From: CAUZSN01 sp963582345
GTDB taxonomy: Bacteria > Planctomycetota > Planctomycetia > Planctomycetales > Planctomycetaceae
Assembly: GCA_963582345.1 (NCBI GenBank)
Contig: CAUZSN010000037.1
Location: 1-23,827 of the forward strand
Direction of reading: 5' to 3'
Length of the DNA stretch: 23,827 nt
Made by a program: the position numbers and the translations under genes. The notes under the pieces are model-generated. The model was not told where the DNA came from. It ran no database searches and saw only the letters and a list, made by a program, of their open reading frames with translations. The stretch's first letter is position 1. Each line of letters opens with the position of its first letter. Shown here in pieces: positions 7,682 to 17,112 of this stretch.

Positions 7682-9880
7682 ATGCTCAACAAGGTTCGAA
7701 AAATTCTCTTCCCGGGCCTGAGCGTCCTGCTTTGTCTGTTCACGCTGGCTGAGGTGAACTTTCCTCGACTCCAAGCGCAATCGCAGTTGTCGCTGTTCGT
7801 GATGCTGGGACTGATGCTGTGTTTTCTGGTTTATCCAATCCGTCAGAAATGGAAGGACCGTCCCACGTGGCAAGCCGTCGATCTTGTGTGCTTCGTGGCG
7901 GTTGCGGTCACGTGTGGATACGTCTTCGTTCAAAGCGAGCCAGTGTTCAGTGGCCTGTGGTCCAAGGGAAAGTCGCTGGGAGACCGGGCAGGAACTGAAA
8001 CGACTGTCGACATGGTGATCGGCATCATCGGATTGTTGCTGGTGCTAGAGGCAACCCGGCGCTCAATTGGCTGGATCGTACCGGTCCTGGCGATGCTGTT
8101 TATGGCTCACTCGTTCTATTGCGATCTGTCGTCCCACAAGGAGTTCCCCGCCGTTCCGGATTGGCTGCTGCCGCACGCTGGTCAGGGCATGGATTACCTG
8201 GTCAGTACGACGTTTTCTCAATCGCTCGGAGTGTTCGGACCAGCGGCCGGAGTGATGTTCAAGTATGTGTTTCTGTTCGTGGTATTCGGGGCATTTTTGG
8301 AGATGTCCGGTGCGACACAGTTCATTATCGATTTAGCGAAAAAATGTTTTGGAGGCAGCCCTGGCGGACCAGCGAAGGTGTCGGTGCTGGGCAGTGGGTT
8401 GATGGGTTCCTTGTCCGGCAGCGCTGTGGCCAATGCCGTCACAACCGGGACGTTCACCATCCCGATGATGCGTAGCGCAGGTTTTAAACCGCACATTGCC
8501 GGCGGCATCACTGCCGCCGCGGCGTCCGGAGGTGCCCTGGTACCCCCGGTTATGGGGGCCGGGGCCTACATGATGCTTGAGTTGGTCCAACCGCAAGTCC
8601 GCTTCATCGATGTGGCAAAGGCAGCTCTGATCCCAGCCATTCTGTACTACTTATCGATTTTCATGATCGTTCATTTCTATGCCCGTCGCGTGGGAACGAC
8701 GGTGCTCGGAACCGAAGACCGTCCGTCAATTTCCAAGTACCAAGGGCTCGTATTTTTTTTCGCGTTGGGCACGCTCGTGTTGTTGCTGGCCATGAGCTTC
8801 ACCGCATTTAAGGCTGTATCTACATCATTGGCTGTGATCCTTGTCCTCGCGATGGCAAGCCCGCACTTGGCGATTTCAATGTCCACACGAACCGCAGCGG
8901 TCGGTGGATTCGCACTCGTATTGGCGGGACATCAGTGGTTGATTGCCGAACCACTAACCGTGCCCAAAGCGCGAATTTTTATCGAATCGTACACAAATTC
9001 CGTGTTGGTCGGAATGTTCTGCCTGCTACTTTTCGGACTGATCAATCCCGAACTAAGAAAGCACGTGCTACGTTCACTTGAAACAGCGGCAAGAAATGGC
9101 GCATCTCTAGTGGCCGCAGCCGCGTGTGTTGGCATCATCATAGGAATTGTGCAGTCGACGGGTATCGCCACCGACTTTAGCGCGATGATCAAATCCGTAG
9201 TCGACTCCAATCTGCTATTGGCGCTGATCGGAATCATGGTCTGTTCGATCATCCTGGGAATGGGTGTGCCTTCGGTCGTCTGCTACCTGTTGATGGCGAC
9301 GCTGATGGGCTCTCTTTTGGAACAAATGGATGTGCAACCACTGGCCGCGCATCTGTTCATTTTTTATTTCGGTATGATGTCGATGGTAACTCCGCCAGTA
9401 GCGTTGGCGGCTTACGCCAGTGCCTCGTTAGCCGAGGCACCGATTATGAAAACGGCATTGGCTGCATTCCGATTTTCTCTAGTCGGATTCGCGCTACCGT
9501 TCTTATTCGTCTATCGCCCAGCACTGTTACTGCTGGTTCCACGAGACACGTCAACCCCTGGAGCGGCAAAGGCGACGGCCAACAAGTCGCTCGATCTTAC
9601 CGACGTGAAGTCTCTCGTAGAACTCGGAATTGCCACCGGAACGGCTGTGGTGGGCATCGTGTCACTTGCTGCCGGATTTTCTGGTTACCTGGCATCAACT
9701 CTGTCCATGGCGTCTCGCTGTATGCTAATTTTTTCAGCCCTCTTATTGCTTTCGCCTAACGTGACCGTTTCCGGAAAGGAAATCGGAATTTTCTTGAACA
9801 TCTGTGGCAGCATCATGTTTGCTGTAATTGCGACCGTGAATCTCCTGTCCAAGCATGCTCGAACTAGTAAGAGCAAATAG
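7682..9880 (+). CDS. TRAP transporter permease, 4TM/12TM fusion
   Basis: This inner-membrane protein of 732 residues combines the small (DctQ-like) and large (DctM-like) TRAP subunits, as is typical with TAXI receptors. The start is the ATG at 7682 with GGAG at 7669-7672; an upstream TTG at 7667 would add only five residues. Hydrophobic segments run almost end to end. The diagnostic DctM stretch is present: CFGGSPGGPAKVSVLGSGLM, GSLSGSAVANAVTTGTFTIP, and then MMRSAGFKPHIAGGITAAAA followed by SGGALVPPVMGAGAYMM. A second repeat half shows ILGMGVPSVVCYLLMATLMG and FYFGMMSMVTPPVALAAYAS. The C terminus adds a short soluble loop and about three extra helices. It presumably uses a sodium gradient. 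No frame break is visible. Confidence 0.94.
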   Translation: MLNKVRKILFPGLSVLLCLFTLAEVNFPRLQAQSQLSLFVMLGLMLCFLVYPIRQKWKDRPTWQAVDLVCFVAVAVTCGYVFVQSEPVFSGLWSKGKSLGDRAGTETTVDMVIGIIGLLLVLEATRRSIGWIVPVLAMLFMAHSFYCDLSSHKEFPAVPDWLLPHAGQGMDYLVSTTFSQSLGVFGPAAGVMFKYVFLFVVFGAFLEMSGATQFIIDLAKKCFGGSPGGPAKVSVLGSGLMGSLSGSAVANAVTTGTFTIPMMRSAGFKPHIAGGITAAAASGGALVPPVMGAGAYMMLELVQPQVRFIDVAKAALIPAILYYLSIFMIVHFYARRVGTTVLGTEDRPSISKYQGLVFFFALGTLVLLLAMSFTAFKAVSTSLAVILVLAMASPHLAISMSTRTAAVGGFALVLAGHQWLIAEPLTVPKARIFIESYTNSVLVGMFCLLLFGLINPELRKHVLRSLETAARNGASLVAAAACVGIIIGIVQSTGIATDFSAMIKSVVDSNLLLALIGIMVCSIILGMGVPSVVCYLLMATLMGSLLEQMDVQPLAAHLFIFYFGMMSMVTPPVALAAYASASLAEAPIMKTALAAFRFSLVGFALPFLFVYRPALLLLVPRDTSTPGAAKATANKSLDLTDVKSLVELGIATGTAVVGIVSLAAGFSGYLASTLSMASRCMLIFSALLLLSPNVTVSGKEIGIFLNICGSIMFAVIATVNLLSKHARTSKSK

Positions 9881-10291
9881 TCTCTTATCGAGGATTCGCA
9901 TTGGGCAACGTCATCAGTGCCAATTCCGATGCTACCGATTTGATGCTGTTCTCTCGAATTGTTTGGTTCAAGCGACGTGTCATAATCGCAGATTCGACCG
10001 CCTTCACGGACTGAATGCATTGAACGACGCGGTCCGCACCGTTTGCTGATTTTTGACACGCGACAGTTTTTGACCTGGCTTTCTGAACGAGATACGTCAT
10101 CGCATCAAACACGGAAATGTGGAACTGCCGCTTCCATCGTCATATCCCGTGGTTAGCGATGATGCACACCAGCCATTGCAGACGCACGGTAGTCGCCACT
10201 GCAGAGCAATACCTACCGGTTCCCAATGTCAGCCGGCTGACGAATTACTAGCAATTACAACTGCGAGGAAAAAATCGGTATACTGCTTCTC
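9881..10291. other. Gene-poor stretch between TRAP permease and peptidyl-prolyl isomerase
   Basis: About 410 bases hold no convincing gene. Short frames on both strands (for example 9885-10112 minus) have no recognisable motif, no ribosome binding site and overlap each other. I could not find a decayed gene by reading all frames. The only signal noted is a TATACT box next to the downstream start codon. Confidence 0.5.
10279..10284 (+). promoter_or_regulatory. Possible -10 box, TATACT
   Basis: TATACT sits eight bases upstream of the ATG at 10292. A weak -35-like TTACAA lies at 10255-10260 (18-base spacing). If real, transcription would begin at or within a base or two of the start codon and the message would be leaderless. 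Only the -10 match is good. Confidence 0.3.
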
Positions 10292-11233
10292 ATGAATATC
10301 ATGATCCGTCAGATTATAGCCCTTCTCGCAGTGTCACACTTCGGTGGTCTCTATGGAGTCCAAACAGAATTGGCGGCCCAAGACACTACTAAACGCCATT
10401 CACGACGAGTGCTGGTCGTTGTGAATGGGCAACCTATTACGCAAGGAGACCTCAATTTCCTGATGCTGTCACGCCGAGTTGTAAAACACAAGCAATCCGG
10501 CTTACGCAAACAATTCCTGGAACACCTGATCGACAATCGGTTGCTTCAGTCATTCCTGGCGCAACGGAAGGCAAAGCCTAACGAAAAACAATTGGACTCA
10601 CAAATCAAGTTCATTTACAAGATCATCCGCCAAAGCGGTGACGACCCTACGAAAGTGTTGGCTTCGTTGGGGTACACCAAACAAACGCTCCGAAACGAAC
10701 TTGCCTTGCCGTTGGCTTGGAAGTCATACGTCAATCTGATCGTGACCGGAAAGCAGTTGCGAGATTATTGGAAACAACACCGACACGAATTCGATGGCAC
10801 AGAGGTCTGTGCTGCTCACATCGCCATCAAAGCGTCATCGAAATCAGAAATCGAGGCCGCCAAAGTGAAGCTGCGTCAAGTGCGATCGGACATCGGCGGC
10901 GGAAAAGTTACATTCGCTCAGTCAGCGAAGGAATATTCACAATCACCCAGCCGCATAATGGGTGGCGATCTGGGTTTTTTTAGTTATCGTGGTAAAATGC
11001 CGCTGATTTTCTCACAGACCGCGTTTCCGTTGAAAGTCGGACAGGTCAGCCAGCCTTTCCGGACTCAATTTGGAATCCACATCCTGACGACCACTGCACG
11101 CAAGCCGGGCCAATTAAGCCTAGAAGACGCGCGCATACAGTTGCTCGAGCAACTCGCGAAAGAATTGCGCCACGATCTGATCCAACGCGAGCGGACGAAG
11201 GCGAAGATCGAATGGAAGATTGAAGTCGAATAA
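10292..11233 (+). CDS. Parvulin-type peptidyl-prolyl cis-trans isomerase, secreted
   Basis: This folding helper acts outside the cytoplasmic membrane and isomerises X-Pro bonds, like SurA, PrsA or PpiC. The 313-residue protein has a hydrophobic signal-like N terminus to about residue 29 (cleavage near TELAAQ). A SurA-like N-terminal helical domain follows at about 38-150 (VVVNGQPITQGDLNFLML, then FLEHLIDNRLL). The PpiC/rotamase domain at about 171-270 has CAAHIAIK, EYSQSPSRIMGGDLGFF (GGDLGFF at 224-230) and GQVSQPFRTQFGIHIL. A charged helical tail closes it. Length and order are usual. It stands alone: about 410 bases of empty sequence precede it and a convergent gene follows. The SurA/PrsA role is inferred from domain architecture. 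Confidence 0.9.
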   Translation: MNIMIRQIIALLAVSHFGGLYGVQTELAAQDTTKRHSRRVLVVVNGQPITQGDLNFLMLSRRVVKHKQSGLRKQFLEHLIDNRLLQSFLAQRKAKPNEKQLDSQIKFIYKIIRQSGDDPTKVLASLGYTKQTLRNELALPLAWKSYVNLIVTGKQLRDYWKQHRHEFDGTEVCAAHIAIKASSKSEIEAAKVKLRQVRSDIGGGKVTFAQSAKEYSQSPSRIMGGDLGFFSYRGKMPLIFSQTAFPLKVGQVSQPFRTQFGIHILTTTARKPGQLSLEDARIQLLEQLAKELRHDLIQRERTKAKIEWKIEVE

Positions 11234-11591
11234 TTGTCGCAGTATAGCGATTGGAACGTCGGCTTGTGATCGGACGTGTACCAGTGTGTTTTAGTCATGA
11301 TAATTGCAGCCATCCATGCTTCAGTCCTGCGTTGGTCGGCCGGTCCACCGTTATTTCTAGGTGCACTCATCGCCGCCGTGATTATCTAGGCAATGTCTCT
11401 AGAGATGTTCGGAATGAACGGCATCTCGTGCAAGTGCATCGAGATCGCACGTAGCAAATTCGGATTCGTAGAGAATGTGGGCAACGGCCAGACGGTTTGT
11501 TGCGCGACCCCTCTGAAGACATGTGGATAGCTTCCGATCATTCTATCCAATAATAGATGTCGCTTTGCCGCGACTTACCAAACGGTTTAAA
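11234..11591. other. Gene-poor stretch between converging genes
   Basis: About 360 bases lie between the isomerase (plus) and the EamA-like gene (minus). I see no ORF with supporting motifs, no tRNA-like fold and no clear terminator hairpin. A short frame from the ATG at 11297 encodes a hydrophobic 31-residue stretch that ends at TAG; nothing else supports it. Confidence 0.45.
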
Positions 11592-12149
11592 TTAGCTCGA
11601 CGAATCCACTAACCGAGCAGGCGGCCTGGAACCTCGTTCTGCCGAGGAAGTCTGGAATTTCGACTTATGTGTTGGCCCGACGCGTGGAGTGCTGGCAGCG
11701 ATCAGAATCGCACTGAGCCCCATCCCCAGGATTCCTACCCACAATAATACTCCGCCTTTCAGCGTACCGCCCGAAGAGATCAACGTGTATACCGCCGTCA
11801 CCGTAACGGCTCCACCAAACACCACAGGCATTATGGCGTGGGGAATTCTGGCTCCGCCATTGAACATGCCGATCGTGAGACTCAAGGCTCCCAATGCTCC
11901 TAACGTTCCGGCCGCAAATCCCCAGCGGCTGACCCGATCAGTGAATACGTAGGTATCTTTGCCGACAACAAGCATCGCGATGAATCCACCGGTGATTGCG
12001 ATGACTAGGTAGGCCACTCCAATGCCAACGTACGGCTTGAAGGGACTAGCCGTCGGGTCCGCCAATCGAGCCTTGCTGAGCGTAGGGCCATACAAGCCCC
12101 AACACAACGCGGTGCCCAGCGCGAATATGTACGGTAACATGTTCTTCAT
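11592..12149 (-). CDS. DMT/EamA-like small integral membrane protein, 185 aa
   Basis: The protein begins with MKNMLPYIFALGTALCWGLYGPTLSKAR, which resembles the first helix of EamA/drug-metabolite transporters (ALxWGxxxP). Hydrophobic segments lie at about 5-22, 41-64, 78-95, 102-124 and 132-152, so about five helices. A Ser/Arg/Pro-rich soluble tail of about 30 residues follows. Full EamA transporters have ten helices in two repeats, so this is one half-unit, as in short multidrug/DMT proteins that dimerise. The fit to EamA is only partial; the GGARIPHAIMPVVFGGAV stretch after helix three does look DMT-like. ATG start at 12149; no partner gene is adjacent. The substrate is unknown. Confidence 0.7.
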   Translation of the reverse strand: MKNMLPYIFALGTALCWGLYGPTLSKARLADPTASPFKPYVGIGVAYLVIAITGGFIAMLVVGKDTYVFTDRVSRWGFAAGTLGALGALSLTIGMFNGGARIPHAIMPVVFGGAVTVTAVYTLISSGGTLKGGVLLWVGILGMGLSAILIAASTPRVGPTHKSKFQTSSAERGSRPPARLVDSSS

Positions 12150-12408
12150 GATTGCCTCAGATTACTTTCAAGAAGTTTCACGACGGACGCGCGGCACGCG
12201 CATCACCTTCATAAGCCAGGGGTATCGTGTCTTATCAGATCATAACCCAGGCAACATCACGTAAAAACAATTGCACCGGACAATACAAAACGACTGTGCC
12301 ATAAGTTCGCTTATCGTAGCGATTGACAGTCCGAAACACATCCCATAGGAACGTGTGGCCCGACAACAGAGATGTGCGATACACACATGAAAATTCGAGT
12401 GTGTCACA

Positions 12409-15400
12409 TTACTCCGACCTCAGTGTCGGCACAATCGGCGTCCGTACCGCTTCAGAAACCGCCAGCAACGCAGCCGTCTTGCCGACAACGAAGACCACTA
12501 GAATCGTTAGGCCCGCAGACCAAGGAATTTCTCCTCCTGTGCTTAACATATGCGGCAGCATGGCCAGCAACGCGGAAATCGTTCCAGCTGCCAGACCCCA
12601 CAACAACAGGAAATCATTCTCCCACATGACGAGCTGCCCAAGGCTGGCTTTCTGAAACCCGACCGCCCGCAGCAGAGCCAGTTCGGATCGCCGCTCCAAT
12701 ACGTTTCGAAACATCACCATCGCTAAACCGAAGGTCCCCAACAACAGGCCCAAGCCGCCCAGCGTCCGAAACGTATCCAGGTATGTATTCTGCACCGCTA
12801 AAAAGTTCGCCAGACGCACGGCGACTAATTCGGTGTCAAATCCTGATAGTTGCGATTCCAATACCTTAGACAAGTCCTGGATATCGCCGCCAGATAGTGT
12901 CTGCGTCAGATCCTGGTCGCGATGGCTACCGATCAAGAAAAAGCTATAACCAGGCTGGACGTCCGTGTAAAGACGGTCGAATTTTTTTTCAGACATGAGC
13001 AACACGCCTTGAAAAAGGCTGCCGTCGAACATACCCATGACTTTCAACTTGTAGTCCGGTTTCTTGCCGGCTTTCTTTTCCTCTTCGGTAATCGGGGGCA
13101 CGGAGATTGAGTTGCCGATGCCAGTCTTTAGGCTGTATTGGAGTGTGTTCACATCACCGAGAACAGGAAAGACCGGCACGCCGTCCTCATTGGGCAACTC
13201 TTCGGTCAACAATTCCCAAGGCCTTTCGACATTTGTGTCGGAAAACTTGAAGCCGCCCCGCTCGATCATCGCTGGCGTCACACCCAATACCGTGGGCAGA
13301 TACGTTTGGTAAAGGTTCAGACAACTCGCCTCTTCACCCAGTTTGACGCGGAACGGCATCACCAGAATTTTCCGGAGGAGTTCATTGCTGTCCCTAGCTT
13401 TGTTGCGGAGTTTCTCATCGGAAACGCTCTCGTCAAAATCGAGGCCCACCGTGACGCGACCGGCGACAGTATTGAGATCCGGCAGGATCGGCTCAGTCGA
13501 TTCGCCGACCAGAAGAAACCCTCCGTTACCCGAGTTATTGTCAGGCGCTTCGCTGATGGGATTTCGACGTGCGGCAGCCACGATGATGATCAGAAACGCG
13601 GCCGAGGCGATCAGGCTGGCGGTCCAGACGCTGCGTTGACGATGTCGGGCCGCATTGCGCAGGCCCAGTCGGCGCATACCCTCCAAACCAGACCCTCGCA
13701 CGGCGGTCGCTTTGTCCGAATCCAGCCACGCCGCCAAACTCGCCAAACTCGCCACCAGAAAACTGCTGCCGACCACGAAGAAAGCGATGTGGGTCCACAA
13801 GAATCCTGAGATCGCTTCGCGGTTTGGAATAAGTCCGCCGATCAGTCCGGCTACCAGCAATACAACTGCCAAGATTAGGCTCACGGTCGCCACCGTGGCC
13901 GCCCGTCGTTTGCGCCGGCGTTGCGCTTCTGTCGTCAAGGCTTGCTCGGCGACACCGGTCAGCAGCTCCCGTGTCGAAAGCCGTCGCAGTCGCCACAACG
14001 CACTCCACACGACGAACGACTTGACAACGACTGAAATACCGAAACCGGCCAGCAAACTCTTCCACTCTACGTGAAGTTCGAGGAACTGCGTACCGACAGC
14101 TTGATTCCACCAAGACCGCAAACCATGCATCATCAGCGCTGCGTAACCAACGGCTGCTAAGATGCCCAGGGCTCCGCCGATACTGATAACCAGCAACCCC
14201 TCAATCAAAAACAACCGGCGTATCTGCTGCGACGAAAGTCCAACAGCGGATAACAAACCAATGCTAGTACTCCGCCGTTCAATCCCTAATCGAAACACGA
14301 GCCCAATCAGAATCGCTGCCGACACGATGAGAAACAAGCTGAAGCCGAAATATAATCCGGAAAAATTGTTCGTCCCCTTCGACGCCGCCAGTCCGTCATG
14401 TTTGACCGATTGAAATACCAGTCCCATTGTCATCGGCTTCAGCTCCGCGAGAAACGCCTGCTCAAACACGTCACGGCTTTCCTGCAATGTTTTACCGGGA
14501 ACCGTCGAAATGCGATAAGATGTGAGCTGTCCGTAGCGGCTTGTCCACAATGTCTTGGCCGCGTCTAATGAGATAAACGCTTTCGGAGTCGCTCGATACT
14601 GTTCCCAGTACTCCTCGTCACGTTCTGTGATGCGGTCGATCGCTAACGCAAAAGGTGATTCCCAATCATCGATGTAGTCCACATCTGTGATTCCTCTCAC
14701 TTCCGGTGTCAAACCGCGGTCGTTTGCCTGCGTGTGGTCCAGCTTGACGATGTCGTGTACTATGAATGCTCGGTGTTCTACTTTTAGTTCGCCATGAGAA
14801 TCTATGGTGTGGTACGTTACGACAACCTCGTCATCCTGATTGACTTTCAGATCACTTGCCAACCACTCGTTCAGAATAATTTCATTGGACCCCAGGAACC
14901 GGATTCGCTTGGCTGCGTGGAGTGGATTCAGACTGATGCCGATGAATGAGTGCGGCGCGGTTGCAGATTCGAAAGGACCAAACGGTGACACATCACATAA
15001 GTCGAAGTCCAGTCCGGCGACGACCGAATACATTGAAAATACATCTGGTCTTTTGACGCTGCTGATTTCGTTCGCCAGATAGACCAAAACAGGGGATTGC
15101 CGTAGTTTCAGTCCGTCTGCCGCCGCTTTCGCAGCCTGCTCGAACGATGCCTCGAGGATCATCTGATGACTTTGTAGCGACAGATAGTTGAACTTGTGGT
15201 TGTATTCAATTTTCAGGCTGAGGTCAGCGAGCGAAAGCTGTTTTGCCAGCGCAGCAGTCAACGCTTCGGACGCCAGTTTCGCTGTTTCGCCGCAACTGTC
15301 CGCATCGGACTTCGCTTGGACGAACAAAGCGTTCACCCGAGCCGGCTTGGCGACTGGGCTATGCCGAACTGCGGCCTGTTCGTGAAGACCGAGCAACTCC

Positions 15401-16077
15401 TGTAAGGCTTCCAAGGATAGGAAGATGTTGGGTGGCAAATGTTGGTTTGGATTCAAATCGAGACGTCCGAGGCCAGATCGCGAGGGCAAGACAGCCTTGA
15501 CCGTCAGCTCGAGTTCCTTCGATTGGACTTTACGCTCTCCGAGCAACGTGTCGCGAGGAATCGCACTGGGCAACTCGACGACCAGCGACATCGTCTTGTC
15601 AACCAGCATCTGTGGATCGCCGTCCTCGCCGACAAATTGCCGAGCAACTCGATTGTTCAAAACCACACCGCGATCCACGGGAACCGGTATATCGCCGTGT
15701 TGAGTCAGCTCCCACAACCGCGCCTCGACGCCGTATATTTTGAGACGATTCGCACGCAACGTCGCACCTTTCGCCTGCCATTCCAAAGTCCCCTTCATCA
15801 AGAGCACCGGGGCGACTCGCTCGAACCGATGTTTGAATGTGTCGGTTTCTGCCAACTCGTCGACAAGTTGTTCGCGAAAGAACCGTTGACCGAAAAGCGA
15901 GTGGTCGATATCACCCAGCTGACCCAACGTCATCTGTTCCAAACTGTCGCGAACCGAATCACCGACGACCAACGCCCCACCAATTACCGCCGTTCCAACA
16001 ATCACGCCCAATACCACGGCACAGTTTGTTCGCCAGTGGTAACAAATACTGCGAATGATAAATTGCAAGAATGTCAT
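12409..16077 (-). CDS. Very large ABC transporter permease with two FtsX domains
   Basis: The protein has 1222 residues and about ten membrane helices. One N-terminal helix lies at about 20-40 (VVLGVIVGTAVIGGALVVGD). A large extracytoplasmic domain extends to about 570. A first FtsX core follows (FSLFLIVSAAILIGLVFRLG, then GLLSAVGLSSQQIRRLFLIEGLLVI), then three further helices and a second extracytoplasmic domain of about 250 residues. A C-terminal FtsX core closes it (LGLLLGTFGLAMVMF, ERRSELALLRAVGF). The ERRS and LRAVG coupling-helix motifs occur in both halves, as in duplicated MacB/LolCE-type permeases. Such proteins work with a LolD/MacB-type ATPase, and one is encoded just upstream. That ATPase gene is separated by an unusual 343-base gap. 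It probably moves lipoproteins, lipids or a lipophilic product; nothing fixes the substrate. Confidence 0.92.
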   Translation of the reverse strand: MTFLQFIIRSICYHWRTNCAVVLGVIVGTAVIGGALVVGDSVRDSLEQMTLGQLGDIDHSLFGQRFFREQLVDELAETDTFKHRFERVAPVLLMKGTLEWQAKGATLRANRLKIYGVEARLWELTQHGDIPVPVDRGVVLNNRVARQFVGEDGDPQMLVDKTMSLVVELPSAIPRDTLLGERKVQSKELELTVKAVLPSRSGLGRLDLNPNQHLPPNIFLSLEALQELLGLHEQAAVRHSPVAKPARVNALFVQAKSDADSCGETAKLASEALTAALAKQLSLADLSLKIEYNHKFNYLSLQSHQMILEASFEQAAKAAADGLKLRQSPVLVYLANEISSVKRPDVFSMYSVVAGLDFDLCDVSPFGPFESATAPHSFIGISLNPLHAAKRIRFLGSNEIILNEWLASDLKVNQDDEVVVTYHTIDSHGELKVEHRAFIVHDIVKLDHTQANDRGLTPEVRGITDVDYIDDWESPFALAIDRITERDEEYWEQYRATPKAFISLDAAKTLWTSRYGQLTSYRISTVPGKTLQESRDVFEQAFLAELKPMTMGLVFQSVKHDGLAASKGTNNFSGLYFGFSLFLIVSAAILIGLVFRLGIERRSTSIGLLSAVGLSSQQIRRLFLIEGLLVISIGGALGILAAVGYAALMMHGLRSWWNQAVGTQFLELHVEWKSLLAGFGISVVVKSFVVWSALWRLRRLSTRELLTGVAEQALTTEAQRRRKRRAATVATVSLILAVVLLVAGLIGGLIPNREAISGFLWTHIAFFVVGSSFLVASLASLAAWLDSDKATAVRGSGLEGMRRLGLRNAARHRQRSVWTASLIASAAFLIIIVAAARRNPISEAPDNNSGNGGFLLVGESTEPILPDLNTVAGRVTVGLDFDESVSDEKLRNKARDSNELLRKILVMPFRVKLGEEASCLNLYQTYLPTVLGVTPAMIERGGFKFSDTNVERPWELLTEELPNEDGVPVFPVLGDVNTLQYSLKTGIGNSISVPPITEEEKKAGKKPDYKLKVMGMFDGSLFQGVLLMSEKKFDRLYTDVQPGYSFFLIGSHRDQDLTQTLSGGDIQDLSKVLESQLSGFDTELVAVRLANFLAVQNTYLDTFRTLGGLGLLLGTFGLAMVMFRNVLERRSELALLRAVGFQKASLGQLVMWENDFLLLWGLAAGTISALLAMLPHMLSTGGEIPWSAGLTILVVFVVGKTAALLAVSEAVRTPIVPTLRSE

Positions 16078-16420
16078 AGATTTTCCTCGGCCACATAACC
16101 ACCTCTCCCTTCGAGAGCGGCCATAGAAACCTGGGACAAGGGTCTCTTTGTGCTACCGTCCTAGATCGTATTCGAGTCGACCAGTCTCATTTCCGTTCAC
16201 TGTAACGTGGCCAGTAAGCACAACCAAAAGTTGTTCTACTACTCGTTGATTTGTTGTTTTTCTACGTGCATTTCTGGCGAACAGTGGGCTTTAACCGGAT
16301 TAGTGATGTGCGTTTAGCAAGCCTGTGCCTTCGGCTTGCCTTAAACAAAGGTGCGTGCACGACGCAGACAAAAACGGTAAGCCTCTGCCCGAGGAGAGAA
16401 AACTATTTTTTTTTCTCAGT
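16078..16420. other. Long gap between ABC ATPase and ABC permease genes
   Basis: The 343 bases between two genes expected to be adjacent hold no plausible gene. The plus-strand frame at 16251-16619 is an artefact running antisense into the ATPase gene. Visible features are a stem-loop at 16312-16346 and a nine-T run at 16408-16416 on the plus strand (an A run in the direction of transcription). A promoter or processing site for the permease may lie here. Confidence 0.45.
16312..16346. repeat. Stem-loop, 12 pairs with a two-base bulge
   Basis: GCAAGCC (16317-16323) pairs with GGCTTGC (16333-16339) around a nine-base loop. The flanking GTTTA and TAAAC extend the stem past a CT bulge. It lies between the ABC ATPase and permease genes. 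No T-run follows it in either direction, so it is more likely an RNA-processing or stabilising hairpin, or a small repeat, than a terminator. Confidence 0.5.
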
Positions 16421-17110
16421 TCACGTTCGTTCAGCCAACGTCCCATCACGCAACTGTAACTGCCGCGAAAACCGTGCGGCCAGTTCGCTGCTGTGCGTGA
16501 CACAGATCAACATCGTGTTTTGCTCTTTGCCCAGGTCCAGCAACAGAGTCCCCACTAACTCGGCCGTCTCGCGATCGAGGTTGCCGGTTGGCTCGTCAGC
16601 CAACAACAGGGAAGGCTGATTGATTAACGCTCGGCAAACGGCCACACGTTGTCGCTCGCCTCCGGAAATCTGTGAAGGCAGACAAGTGAGCCGATCTCCC
16701 AAACCGACGCGGTCCAACAGTTCGCGGGCTCGTTGCTCCGCCGCTGCATCAGCACCAGAACCGGCCAGCATCGGGATCAGCACGTTTTCCAAAACTCTGC
16801 ACTGGGGCAATAGATGATGGTCCTGGAAAATAAATCCAACGGTTTCGTTCCGATACTTGGCCAAGTTGGAATCGTCCATCGCGAACGGGTTCTTGCCGTT
16901 AATGACTATGTCACCGCTGGTCGGACGGTCCAAAGTGCCGACGACGTACAGCAGCGTGCTCTTGCCGGACCCCGACGGCCCGGTCACAACAACCGATTCG
17001 CCTTGTCGCAGCGTCAAGTCGACACCTCGCAACACTTGCAGCGCTCCAGCTGCCCCGGAAAACTCCTTGGTGAGCTGTTTCACCGTGAGGTCGCTGTCGG
17101 CTTCACTCAT
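16421..17110 (-). CDS. ABC transporter ATP-binding protein, LolD/MacB type
   Basis: This cytoplasmic ATPase subunit powers an FtsX-type permease. All nucleotide-binding motifs are present in the 229 residues: Walker A GPSGSGKST at 44-52, Q-loop Gln96 (IFQDHHLLPQCRVLENV), signature ISGGERQRVAV from 148, Walker B LLLADEPTGNLD at 168-179 and H-loop His206 (VTHS). The FIFQDHHLLP and ADEPTGNLD forms are typical of the LolD/MacB/FtsE group. The ATG at 17110 is two bases after the stop of the thioesterase gene, so the two are translated together. The natural partner is the 1222-residue permease downstream. Confidence 0.95.
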   Translation of the reverse strand: MSEADSDLTVKQLTKEFSGAAGALQVLRGVDLTLRQGESVVVTGPSGSGKSTLLYVVGTLDRPTSGDIVINGKNPFAMDDSNLAKYRNETVGFIFQDHHLLPQCRVLENVLIPMLAGSGADAAAEQRARELLDRVGLGDRLTCLPSQISGGERQRVAVCRALINQPSLLLADEPTGNLDRETAELVGTLLLDLGKEQNTMLICVTHSSELAARFSRQLQLRDGTLAERT

Positions 17111-17112
17111 CG

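Noticed and set aside
9885..10112. Minus-strand 75-codon frame in the gap after the TRAP permease
   Set aside because: No recognisable motif or ribosome binding site, and it overlaps other frames of equal quality.
13138..13809. Plus-strand frame of 223 codons
   Set aside because: Antisense shadow of the large ABC permease; His/Arg/Gln-rich composition typical of a reversed reading frame.
15439..16098. Plus-strand frame of 219 codons
   Set aside because: Antisense to the N-terminal part of the ABC permease; no motif or ribosome binding site.
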